A DNA stretch of 38,413 nt from contig JALRDA010000127.1 of assembly GCA_023257145.1 (NCBI GenBank), positions 1 to 38,413 on the forward strand, given 5' to 3'. Shown in pieces: positions 7,285 to 15,289 of the stretch. A program made the translations under genes and the position numbers. Each line of letters begins with the position of its first letter. Position 1 is the first letter of the stretch. This DNA comes from Candidatus Saccharimonadia bacterium. Lineage in GTDB: Bacteria > Patescibacteriota > Saccharimonadia > Saccharimonadales > Saccharimonadaceae. The notes beneath the pieces were generated by a model. It saw only the letters and a list, made by a program, of their open reading frames with translations. It was not told where the DNA came from and did not search any database.

Positions 7285-7722
7285 ATGACTGAAGATATGA
7301 TTACTGAGACTGGAATACGAGGTACAGTTGAAACTGGACTCACTACTGAATATGCGTGGAACACAGGAAAAGCTGTTGCCGATTGGCTGCCGACGGCGGG
7401 TAGTATTATTGTACTTTATGTGTCGACTGGCCAGCAGACGGCGCGCGCGATTATCGAAGGATTGCGCTTGCAGGGGCGAAGTGTTGTTGATGGTGGCATT
7501 GGAGACAAATATGCAGCGACCGCACATATCAAAACGAGTGGCTTATCAGGTGCTGTAGTTGTTGGTGTTGAAGAATCAACGGGCGTCGTGCTTATCCAAA
7601 TCTTTAACGAGGGTGGTGATGTAGTTGGCCGCGAATCTGGCCTACTTGAGCTTGCAGAGCTAACTGATGCGGGTAATTTTGTGCCTGCAGCAGTTAAGGG
7701 TGAATTAACAGCAATTGCATAG
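7285..7722 (+). CDS. orphan, degenerate phosphohexomutase domain I protein
   Basis: The 145 aa resemble only the first domain of alpha-D-phosphohexomutases (phosphomannomutase/phosphoglucomutase). GIRG sits at 10-13, a GKAVADWL-type helix at 28-35, a strand followed by VSTGQQ (46-51) where the family has GRDTR, and GLRLQGRSVVDGG at 59-71. The catalytic TASHNP phosphoserine loop is missing; the matching place reads GAVVVGVEES (89-98). A complete enzyme has about 450 residues in four domains, so mutase activity is very unlikely. It may have become a sugar-phosphate-binding or regulatory protein. It lies just before the groE operon but has its own leaderless promoter. The assignment rests on motif order only. 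Confidence 0.6.
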   Translation: MTEDMITETGIRGTVETGLTTEYAWNTGKAVADWLPTAGSIIVLYVSTGQQTARAIIEGLRLQGRSVVDGGIGDKYAATAHIKTSGLSGAVVVGVEESTGVVLIQIFNEGGDVVGRESGLLELAELTDAGNFVPAAVKGELTAIA

Positions 7723-7740
7723 TATAGATGATGTCAGTAA

Positions 7741-7767
7741 TTAGCACTCGCGCCTTGCAAGTGCTAA
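7741..7767. promoter_or_regulatory. CIRCE-type operator (HrcA binding site)
   Basis: TTAGCACTC (7741-7749), nine bases, then AAGTGCTAA (7759-7767). This differs by one base from the classical CIRCE palindrome. It covers the -35 box of the groES promoter. HrcA represses groE through CIRCE in many bacteria. With the following T run, the repeat may also terminate the upstream gene. Confidence 0.85.
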
Positions 7768-7783
7768 TTTTTTTGTCTACAAT
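7755..7783 (+). promoter_or_regulatory. groES operon promoter
   Basis: TTGCAA (7755-7760), a 17-base spacer, then TACAAT (7778-7783). The -35 box lies inside the CIRCE palindrome, as expected for repression. Confidence 0.7.
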
Positions 7784-7820
7784 AATACGTACGAACTAAT
7801 CAAAGTAATGGAGGATAATT

Positions 7821-8084
7821 ATGACTTCACCTATTAAACCTCTGGCGGATCGTGTCGTTGCGGTGCGCGAAGTGCCAGCAACTAAAACTGCAAGCGGTAT
7901 ATACTTGCCAGATAATGCCAAGGAAAAACCCGTACTGGCTGTTGTGAAGGCGGTTGGCCCAGATGTAACAAGCCTCAAAATCGATGATAAAATTGTCTAC
8001 AAAGAATACAGTACGACCGAGCTAAAAATTGACGGGACAGAATATCTGATCGTGAAGGAAGAAGACGTTCTGGCGACGGTCTAG
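7821..8084 (+). CDS. groES: co-chaperonin GroES
   Basis: The heptameric lid of the GroEL folding chamber in the cytoplasm. The 87 aa carry the family pattern: PLADRVVAVREV near the start, the mobile loop around ATKTASGIYLPDNAKEKP (about 20-37), then DKIVYKEYSTTEL and the terminal EYLIVKEEDVLA. GGAGG (7810-7814) lies six bases before the ATG. It is the first gene of a CIRCE-controlled operon with a 57-aa membrane protein and groEL. Confidence 0.97.
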   Translation: MTSPIKPLADRVVAVREVPATKTASGIYLPDNAKEKPVLAVVKAVGPDVTSLKIDDKIVYKEYSTTELKIDGTEYLIVKEEDVLATV

Positions 8085-8086
8085 AT

Positions 8087-8260
8087 ATGGATGCTTTAAC
8101 AAATATAGTTATTATCGCGCTTCCATTCGTTATTTATATAGTGTATTTTTTAGCGGTATTTTATCTGGTTAAAACCGTTGTTTATGTAATGCAGTTACCG
8201 AAAAAACTACTAGCGATGGAACGACGAATTCGAGAACTTGAACAAAAGGAGGATAAATAA
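8087..8260 (+). CDS. 57-aa single-span membrane protein between groES and groEL
   Basis: ATG 8087 lies two bases after the groES stop, and its TAA shares a base with the groEL ATG (TAATG at 8258-8262), so the three genes are translationally linked. Residues about 7-34 are strongly hydrophobic (IVIIALPFVIYIVYFLAVFY), followed by a basic amphipathic helix rich in K, R and E. This fits one inner-membrane span with a cytoplasmic coiled tail. The groEL ribosome site AAAGGAGG lies in its last codons. I know no named family. The alternative is a spacer that is translated by chance, but length, hydrophobicity and coupling argue for a gene. Confidence 0.7.
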   Translation: MDALTNIVIIALPFVIYIVYFLAVFYLVKTVVYVMQLPKKLLAMERRIRELEQKEDK

Positions 8261-9903
8261 TGGCAAAAAAAGTTTTTTACGATGATGATGCGCGTACTCG
8301 TGTGCTTGGTGGGGCGAAAGCATTATATGATGCAGTAAAAGTAACCTACGGCCCAAAGGGGCGCAACGTAGTCATCGCCAAGGGGTACGGTGGCCCAACC
8401 GTCACGCACGACGGAGTTACGGTTGCTGAAAGTATCGATCTGCCTGAGAATGACGATGAAACACTTGGATATAAAGTAGGTGCAGAACTGATCAAGCAAG
8501 CGGCGACAAAGCTTAATAAAGTTGCTGGCGATGGGACAACGACGGTCACTATCTTGACGTACAGTATCCTAAAAGAGGCGAACCGATTGATTGCTGCGGG
8601 CCATAACCCGATGGAGCTGCGCAAGGGGATTGAAGCGGCGGGAGCTGAGGTTTTGAAGCAACTTGAAGGCCTGGCGGAGAGTGTGGAAGGAAAGCATGAC
8701 CGTGTCGCAGAGGTAGCTACGATCAGTGCTGGTGACGAAGTGATCGGAAAGCTCATTGCCGATGTGATTCAAAAAATTGGCAAAGACGGCGTGGTGACGG
8801 TTGAAGCCAGTCAAGGACTAGAGCTGGAAGCGGAAGTTGTTGAGGGCTTTAGTCTGGATCGTGGATTTGTTAGTCCATTCTTTATTACTGATGCTGCGCG
8901 CCAAGAGGCGGTATATGAAAAGCCGGCTATTATCATTACTGATAAAAAAATCAGCAGCGTTCAGGAATTTTTACCAATGTTAGAAAAGCTTGCGCAAGCT
9001 GGCAAGAAAGATGTTGTTTTGATTGCCGATGAGGTAGACGGCGAGGCGCTGAGTATTTTAGTGTTGAACAAACTAAAAGGCGTCTTTAATACAGTGGCTG
9101 TCAAAGCACCGGCATTCGGTGATCGTCGTAAAGAAATTTTACAGGATATCGCAACCCTTACTGGCGCAATCGTTGTCAGCGACGACCAGGCGCTATCATT
9201 TGAGTCGGTTGGACTAGAGGTTGTCGGAACGGCACGTAAGGTAATTGTCGGGAAAGATGAAACGACGATTGTTGAAGGTGCAGGTGATTCTGGTGATGTA
9301 ACAGTGCGAATTGCTCAGATCAGTGCACAAGCTGAAAATGCCAGCAGTGAATACGATAAAGAGCAGTACATGAAGCGCGCAGCTGCACTATCAGGCAAAG
9401 TGGCTGTGATTAAAGTCGGTGGCGCGAGCGAAACGGAAATCGATGAAAAGAAGTTCCGTGTTGATGACGCGGTTGCGGCGACTAAAGCAGCACTCGCCGA
9501 AGGTATTGTTGCCGGCGGTGGTGTGACACTTGTGAATATAGCGAATACGATTGAAGCGAGCGGTTCAGATAGTATCAGTGCTGGTCGTCAGATTCTAAAA
9601 AATGCTTTGAAGCAACCATTCCTGCAGATTACCGCTAACGCTGGTTTGAATAGCGAAGCGTTACTCGCGCAAGTTGAGGCGGGTGCGACTGGACAGGGTG
9701 TTAATGTGAATAATCCTGAAAAAGGGTTGATTGACGTAAAGAAAGCGGGCGTTATCGACCCAGCACGTGTTACAAAGGAAGCAGTGCAGAACGCGGTGTC
9801 TATTGCATCAACTGCTGCGACGATGGGTGCATTAGTGGTTGACGTCCCAGAGACTGAATCTGCTGCACCTGCTGGCGGCATGCCTGGTGGTATGGGCTTC
9901 TAA
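8260..9903 (+). CDS. groEL: chaperonin GroEL (Hsp60)
   Basis: ATP-driven folding chamber subunit. The 547 aa match the normal length, with the ATP-site segments YGPKGRNVVI and GDGTTTVT near the N-terminus, the apical domain in the middle, GGVTLVNIA in the later equatorial part, and a GGMPGGMGF tail. AAAGGAGG precedes the ATG, which overlaps the stop of the small membrane-protein gene. A hairpin terminator closes the operon. It is expected to be heat-inducible through the CIRCE site upstream of groES. Confidence 0.98.
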   Translation: MAKKVFYDDDARTRVLGGAKALYDAVKVTYGPKGRNVVIAKGYGGPTVTHDGVTVAESIDLPENDDETLGYKVGAELIKQAATKLNKVAGDGTTTVTILTYSILKEANRLIAAGHNPMELRKGIEAAGAEVLKQLEGLAESVEGKHDRVAEVATISAGDEVIGKLIADVIQKIGKDGVVTVEASQGLELEAEVVEGFSLDRGFVSPFFITDAARQEAVYEKPAIIITDKKISSVQEFLPMLEKLAQAGKKDVVLIADEVDGEALSILVLNKLKGVFNTVAVKAPAFGDRRKEILQDIATLTGAIVVSDDQALSFESVGLEVVGTARKVIVGKDETTIVEGAGDSGDVTVRIAQISAQAENASSEYDKEQYMKRAAALSGKVAVIKVGGASETEIDEKKFRVDDAVAATKAALAEGIVAGGGVTLVNIANTIEASGSDSISAGRQILKNALKQPFLQITANAGLNSEALLAQVEAGATGQGVNVNNPEKGLIDVKKAGVIDPARVTKEAVQNAVSIASTAATMGALVVDVPETESAAPAGGMPGGMGF

Positions 9904-9926
9904 TTTAGATACAAGTAAAGCCGTGG

Positions 9927-9961
9927 ATAGGGCGTCCGAAAATACAGGGCGTCCTATTTTT
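9927..9961 (+). terminator. terminator of the groE operon
   Basis: ATAGGGCG (9927-9934) pairs with CGTCCTAT (9950-9957; one G-U pair) and is followed by a T run. Confidence 0.7.
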
Positions 9962-9975
9962 GATCTGATATGATA

Positions 9976-10004
9976 TTGACTTTATATAGATACGATGATT
10001 TAAT
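9976..10004 (+). promoter_or_regulatory. promoter for the 10051 gene
   Basis: TTGACT (9976-9981), 17 bases, then TTTAAT (9999-10004). It leaves a leader of about 40 bases with AAAGGTGG before the TTG start. Confidence 0.6.
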
Positions 10005-10050
10005 AGATTTCGTATTTCAGATGGAACATTGACAAAAAGGTGGCGTTAGC

Positions 10051-11115
10051 TTGAGTACTAAGGAACTTGAACGTAGATTGGTCGTTAAGCTTCAGTCGAG
10101 GTCGTCCAAGTCAATCTCGGCAAAGGGTAGAATGGAGTGTCATATTGCTCCTATGATCGGGCTTGAGCAAACCAGCGTTGGATATAGTATCGCCGCTGGT
10201 TTGATTCAGAAGATGGAAGAAGACGGGACGATTGCTGTTGAATCCAGCGGATCGAACATACGAGAGGTGAAGCTACTAGTGATTGACGACGAAGCTGTCA
10301 ACCAGGTGAAAAAGTCTGATGAGCCAGCGTTGGCTCCGACTGACGAGAGCCTCACTACGAAGGCAGACAAGATGTCGTCAGTGAAAGAGGCTGATCGCGT
10401 AGCGGGCGAGGAGCTCGTCGCGACGCCAGCAGAACAACGAAAGCTTGAGTTGTTGAACCTGGCGTGGGTCATCTTGCAGGACGCATCGGATCCAGACGGT
10501 AACGTTATGGGTGCGACCGCCCCTGTTATCGAGCAAGGTCTCAAAGGGCAAGGCATTATCGTCACTGAAAGTACTGCAAATCAATTAAACTGGCTCCTTG
10601 GGAAACTGGACCGGCGTATTCTGCGTGGGCCGCGTAAAAAGGCTGTGCAGGAGATCTCTCAGTCTGGCAGGGAGATAAGTTTGCAAGAGTTGCGTTCAGT
10701 CATGCTGGCCACTGCCAGACCGAAGGTCGTCAAGGACAAGAAGACGGAGCCACTAGTGAAAGCCGAGCAGTCCGCTTCGGTAGAGCTAAAGGCGGCAAAA
10801 GCCCCCGAAGTTCCCAAGGCGAATCGAGTGCAGCTGACGACGACTGGAAACAGGCCGTTGCAGGAGGTGCTGGCAGATATTATCGAAGATTTGCGAAAGC
10901 AGCTTCGTGAAAAGGATGAAACTATCGGTAGCCTTCAAAAACGACTGAGAGAAGGAGGGGAGGCTGCACAGCAAATTATTAAGAATCTGAACAAAGATCT
11001 TGATACTGCAAATGACGAGAAGCGAGAGCTTAAAGAGCAGCTGATGCAAACCAATACTCCAACCCCGCGCGTCGAGAAGTTGCTTGCCGAACTCTCAAAG
11101 ACGACGACTAGCTAA
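10051..11115 (+). CDS. hypothetical protein with C-terminal coiled coil
   Basis: 354 aa, no recognised family. Residues about 1-65 look like a small helical fold with a beta ending, possibly winged-helix-like; that reading is weak. A similar helical segment recurs at about 125-200. Between and after them are charged, Ala/Glu/Lys-rich linkers. Residues about 265-345 form a heptad-like coiled coil (IIEDLRKQLREKDETIGSLQ and onward). The TTG start is supported by AAAGGTGG seven bases upstream; no nearby ATG fits. It is a single-gene unit with its own promoter and strong terminator. A DNA-binding or structural scaffolding role is possible but unproven. Confidence 0.7.
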   Translation: MSTKELERRLVVKLQSRSSKSISAKGRMECHIAPMIGLEQTSVGYSIAAGLIQKMEEDGTIAVESSGSNIREVKLLVIDDEAVNQVKKSDEPALAPTDESLTTKADKMSSVKEADRVAGEELVATPAEQRKLELLNLAWVILQDASDPDGNVMGATAPVIEQGLKGQGIIVTESTANQLNWLLGKLDRRILRGPRKKAVQEISQSGREISLQELRSVMLATARPKVVKDKKTEPLVKAEQSASVELKAAKAPEVPKANRVQLTTTGNRPLQEVLADIIEDLRKQLREKDETIGSLQKRLREGGEAAQQIIKNLNKDLDTANDEKRELKEQLMQTNTPTPRVEKLLAELSKTTTS

Positions 11116-11137
11116 CGCCTGTCGCTACCACTGAGAT

Positions 11138-11171
11138 ATAACCCCGTACGATATTCGTACGGGGTTATTTC
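11138..11171 (+). terminator. strong terminator after the 10051 gene
   Basis: A perfect 14-bp stem (11138-11151 with 11155-11168; core ACCCCGTACGA) with a three-base loop, then TT. Confidence 0.9.
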
Positions 11172-11209
11172 AATTTCATGGGTGATAGAAGTAAGGCGCT
11201 GCGATCAAT

Positions 11210-11238
11210 AAAACACCCGCACAGTTTGCGGGTGTTTT
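11210..11238 (-). terminator. terminator of the 11260-11727 gene
   Basis: AAAACACCCGCA (11210-11221) pairs with TGCGGGTGTTTT (11227-11238). On the minus strand the stem ends in TTTTATT. Confidence 0.88.
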
Positions 11239-11259
11239 AAAGTGGAGTAATTGTTCGTG

Positions 11260-11727
11260 TTACGCAGTTGGTTGCGCAGCGGCACCTGAGAGGTAGTCAA
11301 TTTCCTTGATGATATCAAGAAGTGCTTGTGCGCGGCGTGCTTCATCGGTGATCAGGCGTGCGGCAGCAAATGCCGGGCCAATAAGTGCCTGGTCGTCAGT
11401 TGAGCGGAGAAGAAGCAGATATGTGTCAAACTTTTCCTCTGGGGTAACGTCAAGCTTATCGACAAGTGGACGAAGTTCACTAAGTGCGTCTTGCTTGATA
11501 CTGTCTAGGTCGCCAGATACCGCAGTTGTTGGCATTACTGGTGTTGGTAATGCGATATCATCAGGCACTGATGGTGCAGGTGGCGTTGGCACTTCGACCG
11601 CTGCTGCTTCATCAGCAGCCGGCGTGTCGACGACGTCATCATTACCCTGTTGATTAATGCCAGCCAATACTTTGGCTAGTTCCTGATCGTCACTAATTGA
11701 TTGTTGCGCTTGCGGTTGAATATCCAT
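11260..11727 (-). CDS. hypothetical Ala/Pro/Asp-rich protein
   Basis: 155 aa. The N-terminal half (to about residue 75) is a disordered-looking linker rich in Ala, Pro, Val and Asp. The C-terminal half is helical and probably folded (ELRPLVDKLDVTPEEKFDTY and following), ending in a short Ala-rich tail. A GTG at 11733 is also possible, but ATG 11727 has AGGGG five bases upstream, a better spacing. No membrane helix or catalytic motif is seen. It is divergent from the isomerase gene at 11822, and the 94-base region between holds no convincing promoter that I can assign. Confidence 0.7.
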   Translation of the reverse strand: MDIQPQAQQSISDDQELAKVLAGINQQGNDDVVDTPAADEAAAVEVPTPPAPSVPDDIALPTPVMPTTAVSGDLDSIKQDALSELRPLVDKLDVTPEEKFDTYLLLLRSTDDQALIGPAFAAARLITDEARRAQALLDIIKEIDYLSGAAAQPTA

Positions 11728-11821
11728 GCCCACCCCTGATATTAATACTTATGCTTCTTTACTAAATACTGTATCATAGTAACAGTTAAAGCCGCAAGTA
11801 AATCGAACAATAGGGGGTGTG

Positions 11822-12862
11822 ATGTTAGATGATTTGAACGTGATTAAACAACGTGATCCAGAAAATGCGTTGCAAGTTGCAGCAGAGCAGTTTGCGCAGA
11901 CGCAATTTTCGGTCAATGTAGGCAACCCAGCGCATGATCAGCGTGAAATTACGCAGGTAGTTATTGCTGGTATGGGCGGGTCGGCATTGGCGGCGCTAGT
12001 CGTTAAGTCCTGGCTAAAAAATCGCTTAAACGTTCCGGTTGAAATTATTCGTACTTACAATTTGCCACATTATGTCGGTCAAAATACATTAGTGATTGCC
12101 AGTAGTTATTCTGGTAATACCGAAGAGACGGTGAGTGGACTAGATGAAGCGATCGAGCGTGGAGCGCAGGTGGCGATTATTTCAGCTGGCGGCAAGTTGA
12201 TTGAGTATGCGGCTCAGCACGATACAGCATATGTGCAACTCCCAGCTAACCTGCAGCCGAGGATGGCGGTTATTTATAATCTGCGTGCACTTGTTGGATT
12301 GCTGGCGCATTTTGCTGTCGCTGACTTTGATGTCTGCAACGAGATCGAAGCCACGGCTAAATGGTTAGAGTCTGAAACGGCTAATTGGGTTAGTACGGTT
12401 ACCACCGATAAAAATTACGCAAAGCAGTTAGCGCTCCTAGCCGTGGGGAAGACCCCGGTGTTTTATGCAGGCAGCTTGATGGCGCCTGTGGCATATAAAT
12501 GGAAGATTAGCTGGAATGAGAATGCTAAGAATGTCGCATTCTGGAATGAATTACCCGAGTTCAACCACAACGAATTTATGGGGTGGACATCTCATCCGAT
12601 TGAAAAGCCATTTGCCGTGTTTGACTTGGTGAGCGATCTGGAGCATCCGCAAATTCTGAAACGTTTCACGGTCAGTGATCGACTACTGAGTGGGCAGCGG
12701 CCAAAATCGATAGTCGTTAATTTAACCGGCGAAACCGTTATTGCACAAATGCTATGGGGAAGTATCTTGGCTGACTTTGTTAGTATCTATGTAGCAATTT
12801 TAAACGGTGTTGATCCGACGCCTGTGCCAATAATAGAGAAGCTTAAAAAAGAACTAGCATAA
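11822..12862 (+). CDS. bifunctional phosphoglucose/phosphomannose isomerase
   Basis: Interconverts glucose-6-phosphate or mannose-6-phosphate with fructose-6-phosphate in the cytoplasm. The 346 aa contain a double SIS fold: GMGGSA (about 47-52), SSYSGNTEET (about 93-102), and near residue 240 the family signature ENAKNVAFWNELPEFNHNE with the catalytic Glu and His. Length and motifs fit the dual-function PGI/PMI family rather than classical Pgi. ATG 11822 is preferred over GTG 11819, because AGGGGG then has normal four-base spacing. With zwf at 23921 it supplies sugar phosphate flow. Confidence 0.88.
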   Translation: MLDDLNVIKQRDPENALQVAAEQFAQTQFSVNVGNPAHDQREITQVVIAGMGGSALAALVVKSWLKNRLNVPVEIIRTYNLPHYVGQNTLVIASSYSGNTEETVSGLDEAIERGAQVAIISAGGKLIEYAAQHDTAYVQLPANLQPRMAVIYNLRALVGLLAHFAVADFDVCNEIEATAKWLESETANWVSTVTTDKNYAKQLALLAVGKTPVFYAGSLMAPVAYKWKISWNENAKNVAFWNELPEFNHNEFMGWTSHPIEKPFAVFDLVSDLEHPQILKRFTVSDRLLSGQRPKSIVVNLTGETVIAQMLWGSILADFVSIYVAILNGVDPTPVPIIEKLKKELA

Positions 12863-12877
12863 CTAGTGAAAATCTAT

Positions 12878-12911
12878 AAAACACACCGGCTATATGTTGC
12901 CGGTGTGTTTT
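12878..12911. terminator. terminator between the isomerase and the ABC permease
   Basis: AAAACACACCGGC (12878-12890) pairs perfectly with GCCGGTGTGTTTT (12899-12911). T-rich ends allow function on both strands. Confidence 0.88.
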
Positions 12912-12935
12912 TAGTTGAGCGACAGGCGCTAGCTG

Positions 12936-14174
12936 TTAGTGGTATTGGCGAAGTGATTCTATTGGGTCTTTTTGTGCTGCGCGGATGGCAGGATACAAGC
13001 CAAACAGCGTCCCGACGATTGCTGCAATTCCGAATGATGCGCCAGCGATACCCCAGGTGAAAACGGGATCGAAAGGTAGCACAGTACTGACCATGAAAGC
13101 GATTAGATACCCAGCGATATAGCCGAGCAGGCCGCCTAAAAGACTCATGATAAGCGACTCGGTCATAAACTGGCTGACTATATTCATGTCACTTGCGCCA
13201 ACTGCTTTGCGAAGGCCAATTTCGCGGGTGCGTTCAGCAACACCAACCAGCATGATATTCATAATACCTACGCCACCAACGATTAACGAAATTGCTGCGA
13301 TAACCGTCATGATAGTTGTGATTGCAAGAAAGAATTTACTAGTTGGCTCGGCAATTTCTTTCCCTGTCATGATGGTGTAGTCTTTTTCATCCTGATGGTT
13401 GGCAAGTAGCATCTTGTCAGCGGTGCTAATAACAGAAGGTAGAGTATCTGCCGAGTCTGCACTGACGTTAATTTGCTGTATCTGCGCAATTCCTTGATTG
13501 AATGACTTGCCGGTTTCAAGGCTGATGATTGCGGTGTGGTCAAAATCGATACCATTATAATTAATTGGATTGTTCATGTATTTCAAAATGCCGATGACCG
13601 TAAATGTTTCTCCGCGGTAGGTAAATGTCTGGCCAATTGATTGGTCGGTGCCAAACAAATCGACAGATAACTGACTGCCAATAACCGCTGTATTTTGATT
13701 CGTGACGGTATCAATGAATTGTCCATCACGGATAGGTAATTGGACAATTTCCTCGAGTGCAGGCGTGGTCGCGACGATAGTGCTATTGGTTGGCTTGGTG
13801 CCGCTACTATTGGCTTTCATTGTGCCATTTAATACCATTAACGGCGCAGCTGCTTTTACCCCAGGAGTGGCTTCAATGTCACGTAAATCCTTTTCGGTTA
13901 AGGTGCTAGTCGTGAAGGTGCCCGATGCGGTTGGGTTTGCGAAATCATTAACGTCTTTTTCGATCACGCCAGGGCGGACAACGGCGATGTTTCCACCAAG
14001 GTTGTCGATTTGCGTGCCAACGAGTTTTGTAACCCCGCCACTAAGTGACAGGATTGTCGTAATGCTGGCTACTCCGATTGCAACACCGAGAATAGTTAAT
14101 AATGTGCGCATGCGAGTGCTGCGAAGCGAGTGGTAGGCGTTTTGGATGTGTTCAAATATAAGTAAGTTGTTCAT
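12936..14174 (-). CDS. ABC transporter permease, MacB/FtsX type
   Basis: The 412-aa membrane subunit of a MacB-like exporter. One N-terminal membrane helix (about 22-45, LLTILGVAIGVASITTI) is followed by a large extracytoplasmic MacB core domain. Three more helices lie in the C-terminal FtsX domain, with GVGIMNIMLVGVAERTREIG in the coupling region. Its ATG overlaps the stop of the ATPase gene by four bases (ATGA), so the two are translated together. Substrates of this family range from peptides to lipoproteins and cannot be inferred here. Confidence 0.92.
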   Translation of the reverse strand: MNNLLIFEHIQNAYHSLRSTRMRTLLTILGVAIGVASITTILSLSGGVTKLVGTQIDNLGGNIAVVRPGVIEKDVNDFANPTASGTFTTSTLTEKDLRDIEATPGVKAAAPLMVLNGTMKANSSGTKPTNSTIVATTPALEEIVQLPIRDGQFIDTVTNQNTAVIGSQLSVDLFGTDQSIGQTFTYRGETFTVIGILKYMNNPINYNGIDFDHTAIISLETGKSFNQGIAQIQQINVSADSADTLPSVISTADKMLLANHQDEKDYTIMTGKEIAEPTSKFFLAITTIMTVIAAISLIVGGVGIMNIMLVGVAERTREIGLRKAVGASDMNIVSQFMTESLIMSLLGGLLGYIAGYLIAFMVSTVLPFDPVFTWGIAGASFGIAAIVGTLFGLYPAIRAAQKDPIESLRQYH

Positions 14175-14977
14175 TTCTTCGCCTGTTTCTTTTTACGACC
14201 GGTTGCTGATTTTTTGGATTCAACTTTTGTTGCTTTTGATGATCCGAGTGGCTTCTTGGCGGATGGGTCTTCTGGTGTAACAGGATTTTTAGTGTCGCTC
14301 GCAATTTTACCGTCAAGCATGTGAATGACTCGGCTTGCGTAGGTGGTTAAATTGGGATTGTGCGTCACCATCACGATGGTATTGCCACGTTTATGAATGT
14401 CGGATAATTCCTGCATGACGATGTGGCTAGATTTACTATCCAGGTTACCGGTCGGCTCATCGGCGAGAATGATAGAGGGGCTATTAACGAGCGCGCGGGC
14501 GATAGCAACGCGCTGCATTTGTCCGCCTGATAATTGCCATGGCATGTAATATTCACGTTCCGAAAGGTGAAAGTTCTTAAGAATTTCACTAGCCATTGTA
14601 AGTCGTTTTGTTCGGTGTATGCCCTTGTATGTTAAGGGAAGGGCAACGTTTTCAATTACGTTAAGTCGATTAATGAGATTGAAACTTTGGAAGACGATAC
14701 CGATTTGCTGGCTGCGAATGCGAGCATGACGGGTGTTGCTAAGATTTTCAATTGATTTTCCATCCAGCAGGTACTCGCCATCGTCAGAACGATCCAGTAG
14801 GCCTAATATATTAAGCAGAGTGGTTTTCCCACAGCCGCTTGGCCCCATGATCGTAATAAATTCGCCTTTTTCGATCGTTAAATCGATCGCATCAAGTGCG
14901 TTATGTTCTGCGTCACCAAGGCCATACTTTTTCGTAAGGCCGCGCAGTTCGATAACAGGAGGATTTTTCTTGGACAT
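14171..14977 (-). CDS. ABC transporter ATP-binding protein, MacB/LolD type
   Basis: 268 aa. Walker A GPSGCGKTT (about 45-53), the Q-loop in VFQSFNLI, the signature LSGGQMQRVAIARAL, Walker B IILADEPTGNLD and the H-loop VTHN are all intact. It powers the permease encoded immediately downstream. An unusual Lys/Ser-rich tail of about 45 residues (ending RKKKQAKK) follows the ATPase domain and could bind nucleic acid or acidic lipid, which is inference. A TATAAT box lies eight bases before the ATG. Confidence 0.95.
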   Translation of the reverse strand: MSKKNPPVIELRGLTKKYGLGDAEHNALDAIDLTIEKGEFITIMGPSGCGKTTLLNILGLLDRSDDGEYLLDGKSIENLSNTRHARIRSQQIGIVFQSFNLINRLNVIENVALPLTYKGIHRTKRLTMASEILKNFHLSEREYYMPWQLSGGQMQRVAIARALVNSPSIILADEPTGNLDSKSSHIVMQELSDIHKRGNTIVMVTHNPNLTTYASRVIHMLDGKIASDTKNPVTPEDPSAKKPLGSSKATKVESKKSATGRKKKQAKK

Positions 14978-14985
14978 CTCCCCTC

Positions 14986-14991
14986 ATTATA
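14986..14991 (-). promoter_or_regulatory. -10 box of the ABC transporter operon
   Basis: On the minus strand TATAAT is followed by GAGGGGAG and the ATG at 14977. The short leader is purine-rich and could act as a ribosome site. Confidence 0.5.
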
Positions 14992-15107
14992 AGGAGGCCG
15001 CCGGTGTAAAAGCAACCATTCTAGGGCGTCAATTATACAACTAGTATAATTTATGGTCTGCATCGATTGAAATAAGACGAGTTGATGCAATCAATGTCTG
15101 AACACTC

Positions 15108-15116
15108 TGTTAAAAT
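15108..15116 (+). promoter_or_regulatory. extended -10 promoter of tRNA-Ser
   Basis: TGT-TAAAAT (box at 15111-15116) lies 13 bases before the tRNA. No good -35 is visible. Confidence 0.5.
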
Positions 15117-15129
15117 AGATGAATAGCAC

Positions 15130-15219
15130 GGAGAGGTGGCCGAGTGGTTGAAGGCGCACGCTTGGAAAGCGTGTGTGCCAGCAATGGTACCGCAGGTTCG
15201 AATCCTGTTCTCTCCGCCA
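15130..15219 (+). tRNA. tRNA-Ser (anticodon GGA)
   Basis: A type II tRNA with a long variable arm. The acceptor stem GGAGAGG pairs with TCTCTCC (G-U at the base), the anticodon loop CTTGGAAA gives GGA reading UCC/UCU, the T loop is GGTTCGAATCC, the discriminator is G and CCA is encoded at 15217-15219. Its own promoter lies upstream and a terminator follows. Confidence 0.95.
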
Positions 15220-15228
15220 AATAAAACG

Positions 15229-15250
15229 CAGCTCGGTTGAGCTGTTTTTT
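15229..15250 (+). terminator. terminator of tRNA-Ser
   Basis: CAGCTC (15229-15234), a GGTT loop, GAGCTG (15239-15244), then six T. Confidence 0.85.
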
Positions 15251-15274
15251 ATTTTTAGTCGGTTGATCGTCGCA

Positions 15275-15283
15275 TGCTACACT
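15275..15283 (+). promoter_or_regulatory. extended -10, leaderless 15290 gene
   Basis: TGC-TACACT ends seven bases before ATG 15290. No ribosome site is present. Confidence 0.55.
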
Positions 15284-15289
15284 GAATTT

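Noticed and set aside
12866..13060. Plus-strand ORF downstream of the isomerase
   Set aside because: It covers the terminator and runs antisense to the intact permease gene.
15173..15289. Longer cupin-like ORF beginning inside tRNA-Ser
   Set aside because: The extension crosses the tRNA and its terminator; a promoter box seven bases before ATG 15290 fits better.
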